Shown: in pieces, positions 15,444-23,123 of the stretch
Numbering within the stretch: position 1 is the stretch's first letter
Layout of the letters: the number at the start of each line of letters is the position of its first letter
Assembly (NCBI GenBank): GCA_964440655.1
Contig: CAYTTA010000039.1
Location: forward strand, 1-24,079
From: CAYTTA01 sp964440655
GTDB lineage: Bacteria > Bacteroidota > Rhodothermia > Balneolales > Balneolaceae
Length of the DNA: 24,079 nucleotides
Direction: 5' to 3'
Translations under genes and position numbers: made by a program
The notes under the pieces: generated by a model
Told to the model about the DNA's origin: nothing
Databases searched by the model: none
What the model saw: only the letters and a program-made list of their open reading frames with translations

Positions 15444-15472
15444 ATAATAATCTCTGTTTCCGCAGGAAGCAA
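15444..15472 (-). promoter_or_regulatory. Predicted promoter of the lipoprotein amidohydrolase
   Basis: On the minus strand TTGCTT (15472-15467) and TATTAT (15449-15444) are separated by exactly 17 bases, a good housekeeping-sigma match. The likely transcript start, near 15437, leaves a leader of about 32 bases with a GGAGG ribosome site. The pattern was read by eye only. Confidence 0.5.
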
Positions 15473-15642
15473 AAACAGCCGGATCAAGTCTGGTTCACAC
15501 AGCCCTTCCACCGATCCGCGCCCGAACCCCTACTATTCCGAACCGGCTGGCCCTAACCGCCTTTTCACGATCCGGCCACTTCTGTACAGCCTGCCCGGGC
15601 CGGCTCTTCTCCATTTCCCCTGATCCGGTCTTGATCGTCCCC

Positions 15643-16095
15643 TTATTCTGAGGGACCCGGTTCGACTTCCGGTCCCGCTTCATCGGCCGGTATGAAATTC
15701 AGGGAGATCGAGTTGACGCAATGCCGGACATTCCTCGGAGTGAGCATCTCGCCATGAAAGATATGGCCGAGGTGGGCATCACAGTTGGCACAGAGAATCT
15801 CGGTTCTTCTCCCGTCGGCATCCGGCTGGCGGCGCACAGCCCCGGGGATTTCATCATCGAAACTGGGCCAGCCGCAGTGGGAAAGAAATTTATGTTCGGA
15901 GCGATAGAGAGGGGCATTGCACCTTTTGCAAAGATAGAATCCCTCGGCCATGTGATGTTCATACTTTCCTGTACCGGGATACTCGGTTCCCTTATGATCA
16001 ATCACCCACTCTTCCTGAGGGCTCAGCGGGTTCCATTCGGAAGAATCCCTGGCGACTTTGAGCTTTCCAATCGTGATTTTCCCTGTATTGCTCAT
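15643..16095 (-). CDS. msrB: Peptide-methionine (R)-S-oxide reductase MsrB
   Basis: This is a 150-residue MsrB, which reduces methionine-R-sulfoxide in proteins and is recycled by thioredoxin. The catalytic residue is Cys126 in RHCVNSISLNF, a cysteine rather than selenocysteine. The structural zinc site uses Cys56/Cys59 (CKRC) and Cys102/Cys105 (CANC). Also present are CGWPSF with Cys74, a possible resolving cysteine, and AHLGHIF. No signal peptide is seen, so it is cytoplasmic. The start is ATG 16095, with AGGA about 8 bases upstream. In-frame ATGs lie further upstream at 16101, 16104 and beyond. Confidence 0.93.
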   Translation of the reverse strand: MSNTGKITIGKLKVARDSSEWNPLSPQEEWVIDHKGTEYPGTGKYEHHMAEGFYLCKRCNAPLYRSEHKFLSHCGWPSFDDEIPGAVRRQPDADGRRTEILCANCDAHLGHIFHGEMLTPRNVRHCVNSISLNFIPADEAGPEVEPGPSE

Positions 16096-16140
16096 TTCCA
16101 TCATCCTGTCAGTTTTCGGTATCCTGTCCGGCATCATTCA

Positions 16141-16192
16141 GACCTGCATCAAGGTCAGGTCTGCATCAAGGTCCGGTCTGCATCACAAGGTC
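16141..16192. repeat. Imperfect ~17-bp tandem repeat, three copies
   Basis: The copies are 16141-16156, 16157-16173 and 16174-16192, each of the form GGTCTGCATCAAGGTC with small changes; the third has a two-base insertion. They fill the gap between the pncB stop and the msrB start, so on the minus strand they would be in the leader of msrB. The function is unknown. Confidence 0.75.
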
Positions 16193-16219
16193 CGGCCATC
16201 ACGGCCCGGCCCCTTTCCC

Positions 16220-17650
16220 TCACCCCGGCTCGGATCCCCCATACATCCGGATCAATCGGATCCGCTCCGTTTTCATTCCGTCGCTTATCCCGACTTTGTA
16301 GACATGAGGGTTTTCGAACCTTTTGTACTCATCGGGCAGCCTGTCCAGCCGTTCCTGTCTGTAACGGGAAATCTGGCTGAGTGGTATGGAAGGAAGGAGT
16401 CGCTGTCCCTGCTCCATCACCTTCTCGAGCAGAGGCTCCTTCTCAAACCGGTCCAATTTCTGGGATTTCAGAGGTTCAAACGGGTGATGCATCCGGTCCG
16501 GGGCCCCCTCATCCCACAAGGCCACAGCATCCGATCCGGCATAGGTTCCATCCGGAAGAGCCATTCGCCAGACCTGTTTCCGATGGGGAAGGGTGATTTT
16601 CCCCAGAGATTCAGAAAGTTTGATTCGTGGTTTTCCGGCTGCAAACGAAAGTTTGTATACTCCGTCCAGTGCCGCATCGGGGCGGCCGATGACCAGACTG
16701 GTCCCCACACCGAAGAGATCCACCGGAGCGTTCTGCTCGATCAGACTCTTGATCACATATTCATCCAGCTGGTTGGAGGCGGCAATTCTCACGTAGCCCA
16801 GTCCCGCATCATCCAACATCTTCCTGCTCTCTTTGGCAAGCCAGGCAAGATCGCCGCTATCGAGTCGGATCGCCTTGAGCCGGTGGCCCCGCTCCTCCAT
16901 CTCTCTGGCCACGATGATCGCATTGGGCACACCGCTCCGCAGAGTATCGTAGGTATCGACAAGAAGAACACAATCCTCCGGGCGGGCGAGGGCGAAGTCG
17001 CGGAATGCATCCAGCTCGTTGTCGTAACTCTGGACAAACGAGTGCGCCATGGTTCCCGACACCGGGATCTGGTAGTCGATCCCAGCCCGTACGTTGCTTG
17101 TCGCATCGAATCCACCCGCAACGGCTGCGCGGGAAGCGTAATACCCGCCGGGGCCGTGTGCCCTGCGGAGACCAAAGTCCACCAGTTTGCGGTCTCCTGC
17201 ACTGAGCCGCATCCTGCTTGCCTTGGTGGCGATCAGGGTCTGATAGTTCAGGATGTTGAGAAGGAGGGTTTCAATGATCTGGGCTTCGACGATCGGCGCC
17301 TCTACCTGTAGCACCGGCCGGGTGGGAAATACCAGGTCGCCCTCTCTGCAGGAGTAGATGGAACCGGTAAACCGGAAACCTTTGAGATAGCGGACAAACT
17401 CCCGGTCCAGACCGCACTGCAGAAGAAAATCGAGATCTTCGGGTTCAAAGCGGAGCTCTTCCAGCAGATCCAGCAGGTCATCGAGTCCTGCAAAGATGGC
17501 AAAACCACCTCCGTACGGAATCTTGCGGAAAAAGTAGTCAAACACAGTGGGATCGTTCTGACGGCCTTTCAGGAAATAGGCCTGGGCCATTGTCAGCTGA
17601 TAGAGATCGGTGTAGGAGGCCGTGTAATGTATCAGTCTGGATCGGGTCAT
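16220..17650 (-). CDS. pncB: Nicotinate phosphoribosyltransferase
   Basis: This is a 476-residue enzyme from the chosen start. It makes nicotinate mononucleotide from nicotinate and PRPP with ATP, the first step of NAD salvage. Family signatures are TDLYQLTMAQAY near the N-terminus, VDFGLRRAHGPGGYYASRAA (residues 157-176) and SGTMAHSF. His203 there is the expected phosphorylated histidine. LDSGDLAWLAKESR lies in the PRPP-binding barrel. The length fits the longer bacterial form. ATG 17650 is chosen because homology begins right after it. In-frame ATGs extend to 17731 and add a Met-rich, Arg/Lys-rich leader with no clear ribosome site. Confidence 0.93.
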   Translation of the reverse strand: MTRSRLIHYTASYTDLYQLTMAQAYFLKGRQNDPTVFDYFFRKIPYGGGFAIFAGLDDLLDLLEELRFEPEDLDFLLQCGLDREFVRYLKGFRFTGSIYSCREGDLVFPTRPVLQVEAPIVEAQIIETLLLNILNYQTLIATKASRMRLSAGDRKLVDFGLRRAHGPGGYYASRAAVAGGFDATSNVRAGIDYQIPVSGTMAHSFVQSYDNELDAFRDFALARPEDCVLLVDTYDTLRSGVPNAIIVAREMEERGHRLKAIRLDSGDLAWLAKESRKMLDDAGLGYVRIAASNQLDEYVIKSLIEQNAPVDLFGVGTSLVIGRPDAALDGVYKLSFAAGKPRIKLSESLGKITLPHRKQVWRMALPDGTYAGSDAVALWDEGAPDRMHHPFEPLKSQKLDRFEKEPLLEKVMEQGQRLLPSIPLSQISRYRQERLDRLPDEYKRFENPHVYKVGISDGMKTERIRLIRMYGGSEPG

Positions 17651-17771
17651 CACCGGGGGATTGGTTTTCCGTCTCCGGGTGCCGGAGAGCATGAACTCCG
17701 GCATCATCATCGGAATGATCATTGACATCACTGAAGCATCAGCCGGTAAGTTAACAGGATCCCCCTGAACC

Positions 17772-18911
17772 TCAAAGGAGAGTGCGTTTTCGCAGTTCCA
17801 GAAGGGTGAAGATCCCGAGCGTCAGTGCCGTAAGCGGGATGACATACCAGACGATTGCCGTGCTGAATGCGGGCAGGACATCGTGCTGCCTGGCGTCCAG
17901 AATGAGGTAGAGGGTATAGAGGATATAGTAGATAAAGAGCATGCTCCCCTCCACCCGGCTGATCACTCCCCCCGTGAAGAAGACGGGAAGAGCGAGCAGA
18001 GCCACCAGAATCATGACAGGGATATCGAAATGGACCATCGAGCTGGAGACAGTGATTCCTTCCGGAGAGAGAAGGCCGGATATTCCCAGCACGCCCATGA
18101 TGTTGAAGAGATTGCTCCCCACCACGTTGCCCACTGCAATATCCCGCTCGCCCCGAAGGGCGGCGATGACGGAGGTGACCACCTCGGGAAGGGAGGTTCC
18201 TGCAGCGACGATCGTCAGGCCGATCACCACTTCACTCACGTTCATATAGCGTGCCAGTCCGATCGCCCCGTCTATAAAGAGGTGGGACCCCAGAACCAGG
18301 AGTCCCAGCCCCCCCAGGACAAAGAGGATGTTTTTAATCCAGCTTCCCTCTTCCGGTTCCGTTGAATCGGTGGAGTTAAGCACCTCTTCTTCGAAGAAAC
18401 TGTTCTTCGCATTCTCACCGGTTTTTTTGCCGTCGCCGGTTTCTCTGTTTTCCCCATTTTTCCCGGAAACCCTGCGAGTCTGGAGGTAGATATACAGTAA
18501 GTAGAGACATAATCCGACCAGAAGTATAAAGGATTCAACTCGGGTCAGGATATAGTCCTGGACGAACAGAAGCAGCAGTATTGAGATGCCGATCATCACG
18601 GGGACCTCCTGACGGATAAGCGCAGGGGAGACGGAGAGGGGGATGATCAGTGCAGAGATGCCCAGAATAAAGAGGATATTGAAAATATTGCTCCCCACTA
18701 CGTTCCCTACCGCGACATCACTCTGTCCGTCCAGAACCGAAAGTATGCTGATGGCGAGTTCGGGCGCGCTGGTCCCGAAGGCCACAATGGTCAGCCCCAC
18801 GATCAGTGTGGAGATCCCTGCCGCGAATGCGAGGCGGGAAGCCCCTTTGACCAGCAGTTCAGCCCCTGCAATCAGCATGGCAAGGCCGGAGATCAGATAG
18901 AGTGCGATCAT
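17772..18911 (-). CDS. CaCA-family sodium/calcium (cation/H+) antiporter, YrbG-like
   Basis: This is a 379-residue inner-membrane exchanger with about ten helices in two inverted halves. Each half carries the alpha-repeat signature: GTSAPELAIS with Glu51 in the first, and GTSLPEVVTS near residue 250 in the second. Each is followed by GNVVGSNIFNI or GNVVGSNLFNI. A charged loop rich in Glu, Asp, Lys and Asn separates the halves (about residues 148-190). The family exports Ca2+ in exchange for Na+ or H+. It is transcribed away from the cupin lipoprotein. The first palindrome begins five bases before its ATG. Confidence 0.92.
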   Translation of the reverse strand: MIALYLISGLAMLIAGAELLVKGASRLAFAAGISTLIVGLTIVAFGTSAPELAISILSVLDGQSDVAVGNVVGSNIFNILFILGISALIIPLSVSPALIRQEVPVMIGISILLLLFVQDYILTRVESFILLVGLCLYLLYIYLQTRRVSGKNGENRETGDGKKTGENAKNSFFEEEVLNSTDSTEPEEGSWIKNILFVLGGLGLLVLGSHLFIDGAIGLARYMNVSEVVIGLTIVAAGTSLPEVVTSVIAALRGERDIAVGNVVGSNLFNIMGVLGISGLLSPEGITVSSSMVHFDIPVMILVALLALPVFFTGGVISRVEGSMLFIYYILYTLYLILDARQHDVLPAFSTAIVWYVIPLTALTLGIFTLLELRKRTLL

Positions 18912-18915
18912 GCTC

Positions 18916-18990
18916 GATTCCGGAATCAGGAATTGGTATTATCCGTGTTTCGGGTACGAATCCGGAGGTTTTTTTGGTGATTCCGGAATC
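18916..18990. promoter_or_regulatory. Candidate operator array in the exchanger/cupin divergent region
   Basis: The perfect 12-bp palindrome GATTCCGGAATC occurs at 18916-18927 and again at 18979-18990. A shared TCCGGA core lies at 18961-18966. The centres are 42 and 21 bases apart, which is four and two helical turns at 10.5 bp. The right copy lies upstream of the cupin promoter zone, where TAAATT at 19021-19026 is a possible -10. The left copy lies in the exchanger leader. No regulator gene is adjacent. Confidence 0.5.
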
Positions 18991-19039
18991 CCTATCCCGT
19001 TCAATCGCAAAATGTAGTGATAAATTCCAACAGTGACCG

Positions 19040-19495
19040 ATGCGCAAACTCAAATACCTTATTCTGCTGCTTTGTATGGTTCCCTTTTCATGTGGCCGGT
19101 CCGGGGGGGAGGGGCAGACAGAGAGCCGGGACAGCGGACTCTACCCGGGTCCTGTTAAATCAGAGCTGCTCCTGAAGACCGCGACCGCCTGGGACGGCTC
19201 ACCGATCCGCTATCCGGAGGGGGAGGCGGAGGTGTCTGCCCTGGTGATCGAAATCGAGCCGGGAGGGGAGACCGGTCTTCATCTGCATCCGGTGCCTTCA
19301 TTCAACTATCTGGTGGAAGGGACGCTGGAAGTGACAAAACAGAATGGTGAAAAGACGTTGCTGCAGGCCGGAGAGGCTGTGGTGGAGGTGACCAACGAGG
19401 CTCACTACGGGCGGAACGTGGGGGATGTACCGGTACGGCTAATTGTCTTTTACGCCGGGGTGGCCGGGGAGCAGCTGACAGTCGCCGTCGATTAG
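19040..19495 (+). CDS. Cupin-domain lipoprotein
   Basis: This is a 151-residue lipoprotein. The signal peptide ends PFSC with Cys18. A single cupin barrel covers about residues 40-148. The first metal motif is GLHLHP, with His81 and His83. The usual glutamate a few residues later is replaced: Ser87 or Phe88 occupies its place. The second motif provides His122 (NEAHYGR). A three-histidine metal site is therefore likely. Substrate and reaction cannot be told from sequence. It diverges from the cation exchanger with a 128-base spacer holding palindromes. No clear ribosome site is visible, so the leader may be short. Confidence 0.85.
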   Translation: MRKLKYLILLLCMVPFSCGRSGGEGQTESRDSGLYPGPVKSELLLKTATAWDGSPIRYPEGEAEVSALVIEIEPGGETGLHLHPVPSFNYLVEGTLEVTKQNGEKTLLQAGEAVVEVTNEAHYGRNVGDVPVRLIVFYAGVAGEQLTVAVD

Positions 19496-19500
19496 AGACA

Positions 19501-19522
19501 GCTCCCGGGGATGACCGGGTGC
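19501..19522 (+). other. Hairpin after the cupin gene, no T-run
   Basis: GCTCCCGG (19501-19508) pairs with CCGGGTGC (19515-19522) with one mismatch. It lies six bases past the cupin stop, in the spacer where the cupin and channel genes converge. It lacks a T-run. Confidence 0.3.
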
Positions 19523-19637
19523 AAAGAAGGAGCACCGCCTGGATTGGCGGAAGCACTGCGTCGAGAACGGCAACAGGTATCTCGTGCGCTCTGCATATGT
19601 GAGATCGCCGTGCGCCATTTGGAAAAGTGGCACCGAA

Positions 19638-20927
19638 TTACTGCTCCGGCACCTCCGTTCCCTCTGCAAGAATTGAATTGAGATCGTGGCCGGAGGGACG
19701 CTGATACACCTCCAGGCCGAACTCCGGAATGATCGCCAGGATGTGATCGAATATATCGGCCTGGATCCCTTCGTACCGGACCCATGCGGTATCGCTGGTG
19801 AAGGCGTAGATCTCAATGGGAATCCCTTCCGGAGTCGGAGAGAGCTGCCGGACCAGCTGTGTCATGTTCTGGTTGATGCCGGGATGATTCCTCAGATAGG
19901 CGGCGATGTAGGCCCGGAGGGTGCCGATATTGGTCAGCAGCCGCTGATTGGCCTTCAGCTGGCGGTCCTCCCCGTTGGTGGCATTGGCTTCCTCCAGCTC
20001 CCTCTTTTTTCCCTCCATATAATCCCGGAGCAGCCGGAACCGGGAAAAATATTCAATCTCCTCATCGGTCAGAAAGCGGATGGTCGCTGAGTTGATGAAG
20101 ATCGATCGTTTGATGCGGCGTCCGCCCCCTTCGAACATGTTCCTCCAGTTCTTGAAGGAGTGGTTCAGAAAGTTGTGGGTAGGGATGATCGTCATGGTCT
20201 TGTCCCAGTTGACCACCTTGACCGTGTTGAGAGCAATATCAACTACATCTCCGTCGGCGTTGAACTGGGGCATCTCAATCCAGTCTCCCACCCTGATCAG
20301 ATCGTTGCTGGTAAGCTGAACGCTGGCTACCAGTGAAAGAAGGGTATCCTTGAAAACCACCATGAGGATGGCGGTCATCGCCCCGAGACCGCTGACAAAG
20401 TACCAGGGAGACTGGTCCGCCAGGTGAGCCACGATGAAGATGAGACCGATGATGTAGAGAATGATCTTGAGAAGCTGGATGTAGCTGGTGATCGGCCTTC
20501 GCTCTGCGATGGGAAGCGTGTTGTAGTACTGGTGTGCCGCCGTGATAAAGGAATCGATGAAGCGGATCACAACCAGAATCATGATTGCTCCGACCAGCTT
20601 CTGAAGAAAGGTCTCCATCGGTTCGGAGAGCGACGGGATCAGTTCGATCCCCAGCCGCAGGACAATGAGGGGGATCAGTACCAGTATCCGCCGGAAGACA
20701 TTGTTGTCGAAGAGGTAGTCGTCGAAACGGATATTGGTCCGCCGGACAGCTTTCTGGATCAGCCGGAGCAGCACATTCCGCAGCAGATAGTGAAGGGTCA
20801 GTGCGATGATCCCCGCCAGTGCCAGTCCGATCAGTGACTGAATGACAGGGATTTTCAGCGGTTCCGGAAGCCACTCCGTGTCATAGAGTTGATGGAAGAG
20901 ATTGGACTGAAAGAGTGTATCAATCAT
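19638..20927 (-). CDS. Mechanosensitive ion channel, YbdG-like MscS family
   Basis: This is a 429-residue inner-membrane protein close in length to E. coli YbdG. Several hydrophobic helices cover about residues 25-190. The pore-lining helix and upper beta domain of MscS follow: GLGAMTAILMVVFKDTLLSL, then NDLIRVGDWIEMP and VVNWDKTMTIIPTHNFLNHS. A cytoplasmic C-terminal domain with a charged segment (about residues 300-350) completes it. YbdG-type channels open under membrane tension and help in mild hypo-osmotic shock. The start is ATG 20927. It is a single gene with no obvious operon partner. Confidence 0.9.
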   Translation of the reverse strand: MIDTLFQSNLFHQLYDTEWLPEPLKIPVIQSLIGLALAGIIALTLHYLLRNVLLRLIQKAVRRTNIRFDDYLFDNNVFRRILVLIPLIVLRLGIELIPSLSEPMETFLQKLVGAIMILVVIRFIDSFITAAHQYYNTLPIAERRPITSYIQLLKIILYIIGLIFIVAHLADQSPWYFVSGLGAMTAILMVVFKDTLLSLVASVQLTSNDLIRVGDWIEMPQFNADGDVVDIALNTVKVVNWDKTMTIIPTHNFLNHSFKNWRNMFEGGGRRIKRSIFINSATIRFLTDEEIEYFSRFRLLRDYMEGKKRELEEANATNGEDRQLKANQRLLTNIGTLRAYIAAYLRNHPGINQNMTQLVRQLSPTPEGIPIEIYAFTSDTAWVRYEGIQADIFDHILAIIPEFGLEVYQRPSGHDLNSILAEGTEVPEQ

Positions 20928-21043
20928 GGCTGGCGGTTGTTGCAGGATGTCTCAAAATAAGAATTTTGATGTCCAACTGCTGCCGACAGATCATGGATCT
21001 CCAGGACGACCCGGGAGGATTTCTCTGCAGTTATCTGGCGCAT

Positions 21044-21063
21044 CGGCCACCGGCCATTGGCCG
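21044..21063. other. Hairpin between PspC-protein gene and channel gene
   Basis: CGGCCA (21044-21049) and TGGCCG (21058-21063) flank an eight-base loop in the 212-base spacer (20928-21139). No T-run follows on the minus strand, so it is at most a weak terminator of the padR operon. I saw nothing else firm in this spacer. Confidence 0.3.
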
Positions 21064-21139
21064 ACCTGCATGCCGTCTCAGGTTTCAACGACTGATTACG
21101 GCGCTGCCCGGGTTGGCGCGAACATCGGCATAGGAGGGA

Positions 21140-22558
21140 TCACCCTGATACACTGATCGTCAGCTTCGTCTTTTCCAGCATAAAATCATTCACCCGGGCA
21201 TTTACGGCTCCCCGGATCCGGAGCTCTCCGGGGGAGGGAATACCGATCTCCATCCGCGACTCGCGTCCCGGGCAGAAGAAACAGTCACGATCGTGATGAA
21301 CGGTCAGCTCATCTCCCGAGACTTCGACACGGACTCCCCGGCCCAGATCCTCCCGGGTTCCGGTACCGCGTACGAAGTGCTCCAGAGAGGGCAGAATCAG
21401 CACATCCATGCTGCCGCTGATCCGGATCCGGTCAAACTCCCCCACGTCCCAGACCTGTTCATGCCGGGGAAGAGAGGAGCTCCAGGTTTGAACTTTCTCT
21501 GTCCAGACCGATCCTTCCAGCACCACGAGAATGCCGGCAATGAGGAGTGCGATAACCCAGAGGCCGATCAGGGTGAGTGCGATCGGGGCGGGGCGGCGGG
21601 GGCGTCTGGCTCCGATCAGCTGGAGTCCGGCCAGGAGGATGAGCAGTGCCGGTATGAGGGAGAGCAGGAAGAGCGAGATCAGGATCATATAGTGAAAAGC
21701 AGCCCCCGAGGAGAACTCCAGCAAGGATACGCCGAGCCAGGCATCCGAGGTCCCCGCCAGCATGGCCACAAAGAGGATGACGAGCACAAGGGCAGCGAGG
21801 ACTCCCGCTGCAATCAGCACTCCTCCTGCTGTTGTCAGAAAGAGTGGTGCGGTCCGCTGAAGAAAGGAGATGAACTTTTCGCCCGCCTCACGCAGCAGGG
21901 TGATGGCCCGGTTCCAGAACCGGCCGAACGACGAAGTGATCTCCTCCGGGGGCGGCACCGATGAACGGATTTTCTGCTCCAGTCCCGCCAGTGTGACCGG
22001 CTCACCCTTCATCTGCAGTTTCTGGGCCGGAGTCCTGGCCGCCGGCATCACCAGCCAGAGGATCAGGTAGACCAGGATGCTCAATCCCCAGAAGATTCCG
22101 AGCAGGACGAAAATGAGCCGGACCAGAGTGATGTCGAGGCCGAAATAGGCCGCCACACCTGCCGCCACCCCGCCGAATACGGCATTGTCCGGATCACGGA
22201 ATAGCCGTTTGGGGGAGCCGGCTTCGGTCCCTTCCTCTCTCGGGGACCCTGTCCGGTCACCTCTCTGTTGCCCGGCCCGGCCGGCATCCGCCTCGAAGAA
22301 CTCAAAATCCTCCACGGTACCGATCTGCCGGATGATCTCCTCCACATCAACCCGTCTCACGGCTTTTCTGCCCGATTCACTCCGGTGGCTCAGGATCTCC
22401 GCGACACGGTTTTCAATGTCCCGGATGATCTCTTCGCTGTCGTCATATGGTTTGAAATGGTTCTTGACCGCGGAGAGCCAGGACTCCAGCTGCCTGTAGG
22501 CCGGTTCTTCAACATGAAAGATCAGACCTGCAATGGTGATGCTGATGGTCTTATTCAT
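21140..22558 (-). CDS. PspC-domain membrane protein with partial GIN/DUF2807-like C-terminal domain
   Basis: This 472-residue protein has the layout of the PadR-linked PspC proteins of Bacteroidota. An N-terminal soluble domain (about residues 1-90) starts MNKTISITIAGLIFHVEEPA. The PspC domain (about residues 115-175) includes KRLFRDPDNAVFGGVAAGVA and a membrane segment. Three or four further hydrophobic helices follow. The C-terminal exported beta domain starts at FDRIRISGSMDVLIL, like GIN/DUF2807 head domains, but stops after about 100 residues at TISVSG, where relatives continue. It probably acts in envelope stress sensing. It is coupled to padR, whose stop lies three bases upstream. Confidence 0.82.
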   Translation of the reverse strand: MNKTISITIAGLIFHVEEPAYRQLESWLSAVKNHFKPYDDSEEIIRDIENRVAEILSHRSESGRKAVRRVDVEEIIRQIGTVEDFEFFEADAGRAGQQRGDRTGSPREEGTEAGSPKRLFRDPDNAVFGGVAAGVAAYFGLDITLVRLIFVLLGIFWGLSILVYLILWLVMPAARTPAQKLQMKGEPVTLAGLEQKIRSSVPPPEEITSSFGRFWNRAITLLREAGEKFISFLQRTAPLFLTTAGGVLIAAGVLAALVLVILFVAMLAGTSDAWLGVSLLEFSSGAAFHYMILISLFLLSLIPALLILLAGLQLIGARRPRRPAPIALTLIGLWVIALLIAGILVVLEGSVWTEKVQTWSSSLPRHEQVWDVGEFDRIRISGSMDVLILPSLEHFVRGTGTREDLGRGVRVEVSGDELTVHHDRDCFFCPGRESRMEIGIPSPGELRIRGAVNARVNDFMLEKTKLTISVSG

Positions 22559-22561
22559 GGC

Positions 22562-22918
22562 TTATCCTTCTTTGTAGGTTTCGATTAATCGATTGATGGA
22601 GCTGGAAAGGCCGTCCCATACCGTGGTCATATGTTCCAGCGTCTCCTTTCCACTTGCGGTCAGTGTGTAGTACTTCCTCGGCGGACCGGCTTCGGATTCT
22701 ACCCAGGAGTGACTCAGCAGCCCGGCGCGATTCAGCCGGGAGAGAATGGGATAGAGCGTTCCTTCCACGACGATCAGGTCGAGGGATTTCAGCTCCCTGA
22801 TGATGTCACTGGCATATACTTCTCCCTGGGAGATGATCAGCAGGATGGTGAACTCAAGCGTTCCCTTCCGCATCTGCGCTTCCACGTTCTCCAGGTTGAA
22901 CTTGTTTGTTTTGCTCAT
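22562..22918 (-). CDS. PadR-family transcriptional regulator
   Basis: This is a 118-residue winged-helix repressor of the short PadR-s2 type. The DNA-binding domain includes RKGTLEFTILLIISQGEVYASDI, the recognition helix in VVEGTLYPILSRLNRAGLL, and the wing with GPPRKYYTLTASGKETL. A C-terminal helix for dimerisation follows. It lies just upstream of the PspC-protein gene in the same direction, a pairing common in Bacteroidota. The promoter carries a dyad that fits autorepression. The inducing signal is unknown. Confidence 0.93.
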   Translation of the reverse strand: MSKTNKFNLENVEAQMRKGTLEFTILLIISQGEVYASDIIRELKSLDLIVVEGTLYPILSRLNRAGLLSHSWVESEAGPPRKYYTLTASGKETLEHMTTVWDGLSSSINRLIETYKEG

Positions 22919-22942
22919 GGCGCCTCGGTTAATTCAAGTACT

Positions 22943-22977
22943 AATTTATCACAAGCTACTTTGTTTTGCAAGGTAGC
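22943..22977 (-). promoter_or_regulatory. padR promoter with overlapping candidate PadR operator
   Basis: On the minus strand TTGCAA (22971-22966) and TAAATT (22948-22943) are separated by 17 bases, a plausible promoter just upstream of the PadR start at 22918. The dyad GCTACTTTG (22955-22963) and CAAGGTAGC (22969-22977) matches in 8 of 9 positions and covers the -35 box and spacer. A second AAGGTAGC half-site lies at 22987-22994. Binding of PadR here would block transcription of its own operon. Confidence 0.55.
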
Positions 22978-23012
22978 ATAATGAAAAAGGTAGCGTATGG
23001 AAATGAGAGCGT

Positions 23013-23075
23013 AAAAAAGGCTCCTCCCGGCAGGCTGACAGAATGGAGCAAATTCTGTTGCTGACCGGAGGAGCC
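23013..23075 (-). terminator. Long-stem intrinsic terminator of the cytochrome c peroxidase gene
   Basis: Read on the minus strand, GGCTCCTCC (complement of 23067-23075) pairs with GGAGGAGCC (complement of 23019-23027). An apical stem is formed by 23038-23044 with 23052-23058, around a seven-base loop. Six T residues follow (complement of 23013-23018). The stem is unusually long with an internal loop. It ends about 50 bases after the peroxidase stop. Confidence 0.85.
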
Positions 23076-23123
23076 GGGTCTCGCTTCAGAGTTGCAGATC
23101 CGGGGAGGGATCCGGGAGTCCCT

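Noticed and set aside
15480..15642. Terminator for msrB in the gap before the amidohydrolase
   Set aside because: Only short GC-rich self-complementary patches are present and none is followed by a T-run.
16141..16192. Possible CRISPR array
   Set aside because: The units are directly adjacent with no spacers, there are only three copies, and no cas genes are nearby.
16058..17311. 417-codon plus-strand open frame
   Set aside because: It is antisense to pncB and shows no recognisable motif. The minus-strand gene carries all the catalytic signatures.
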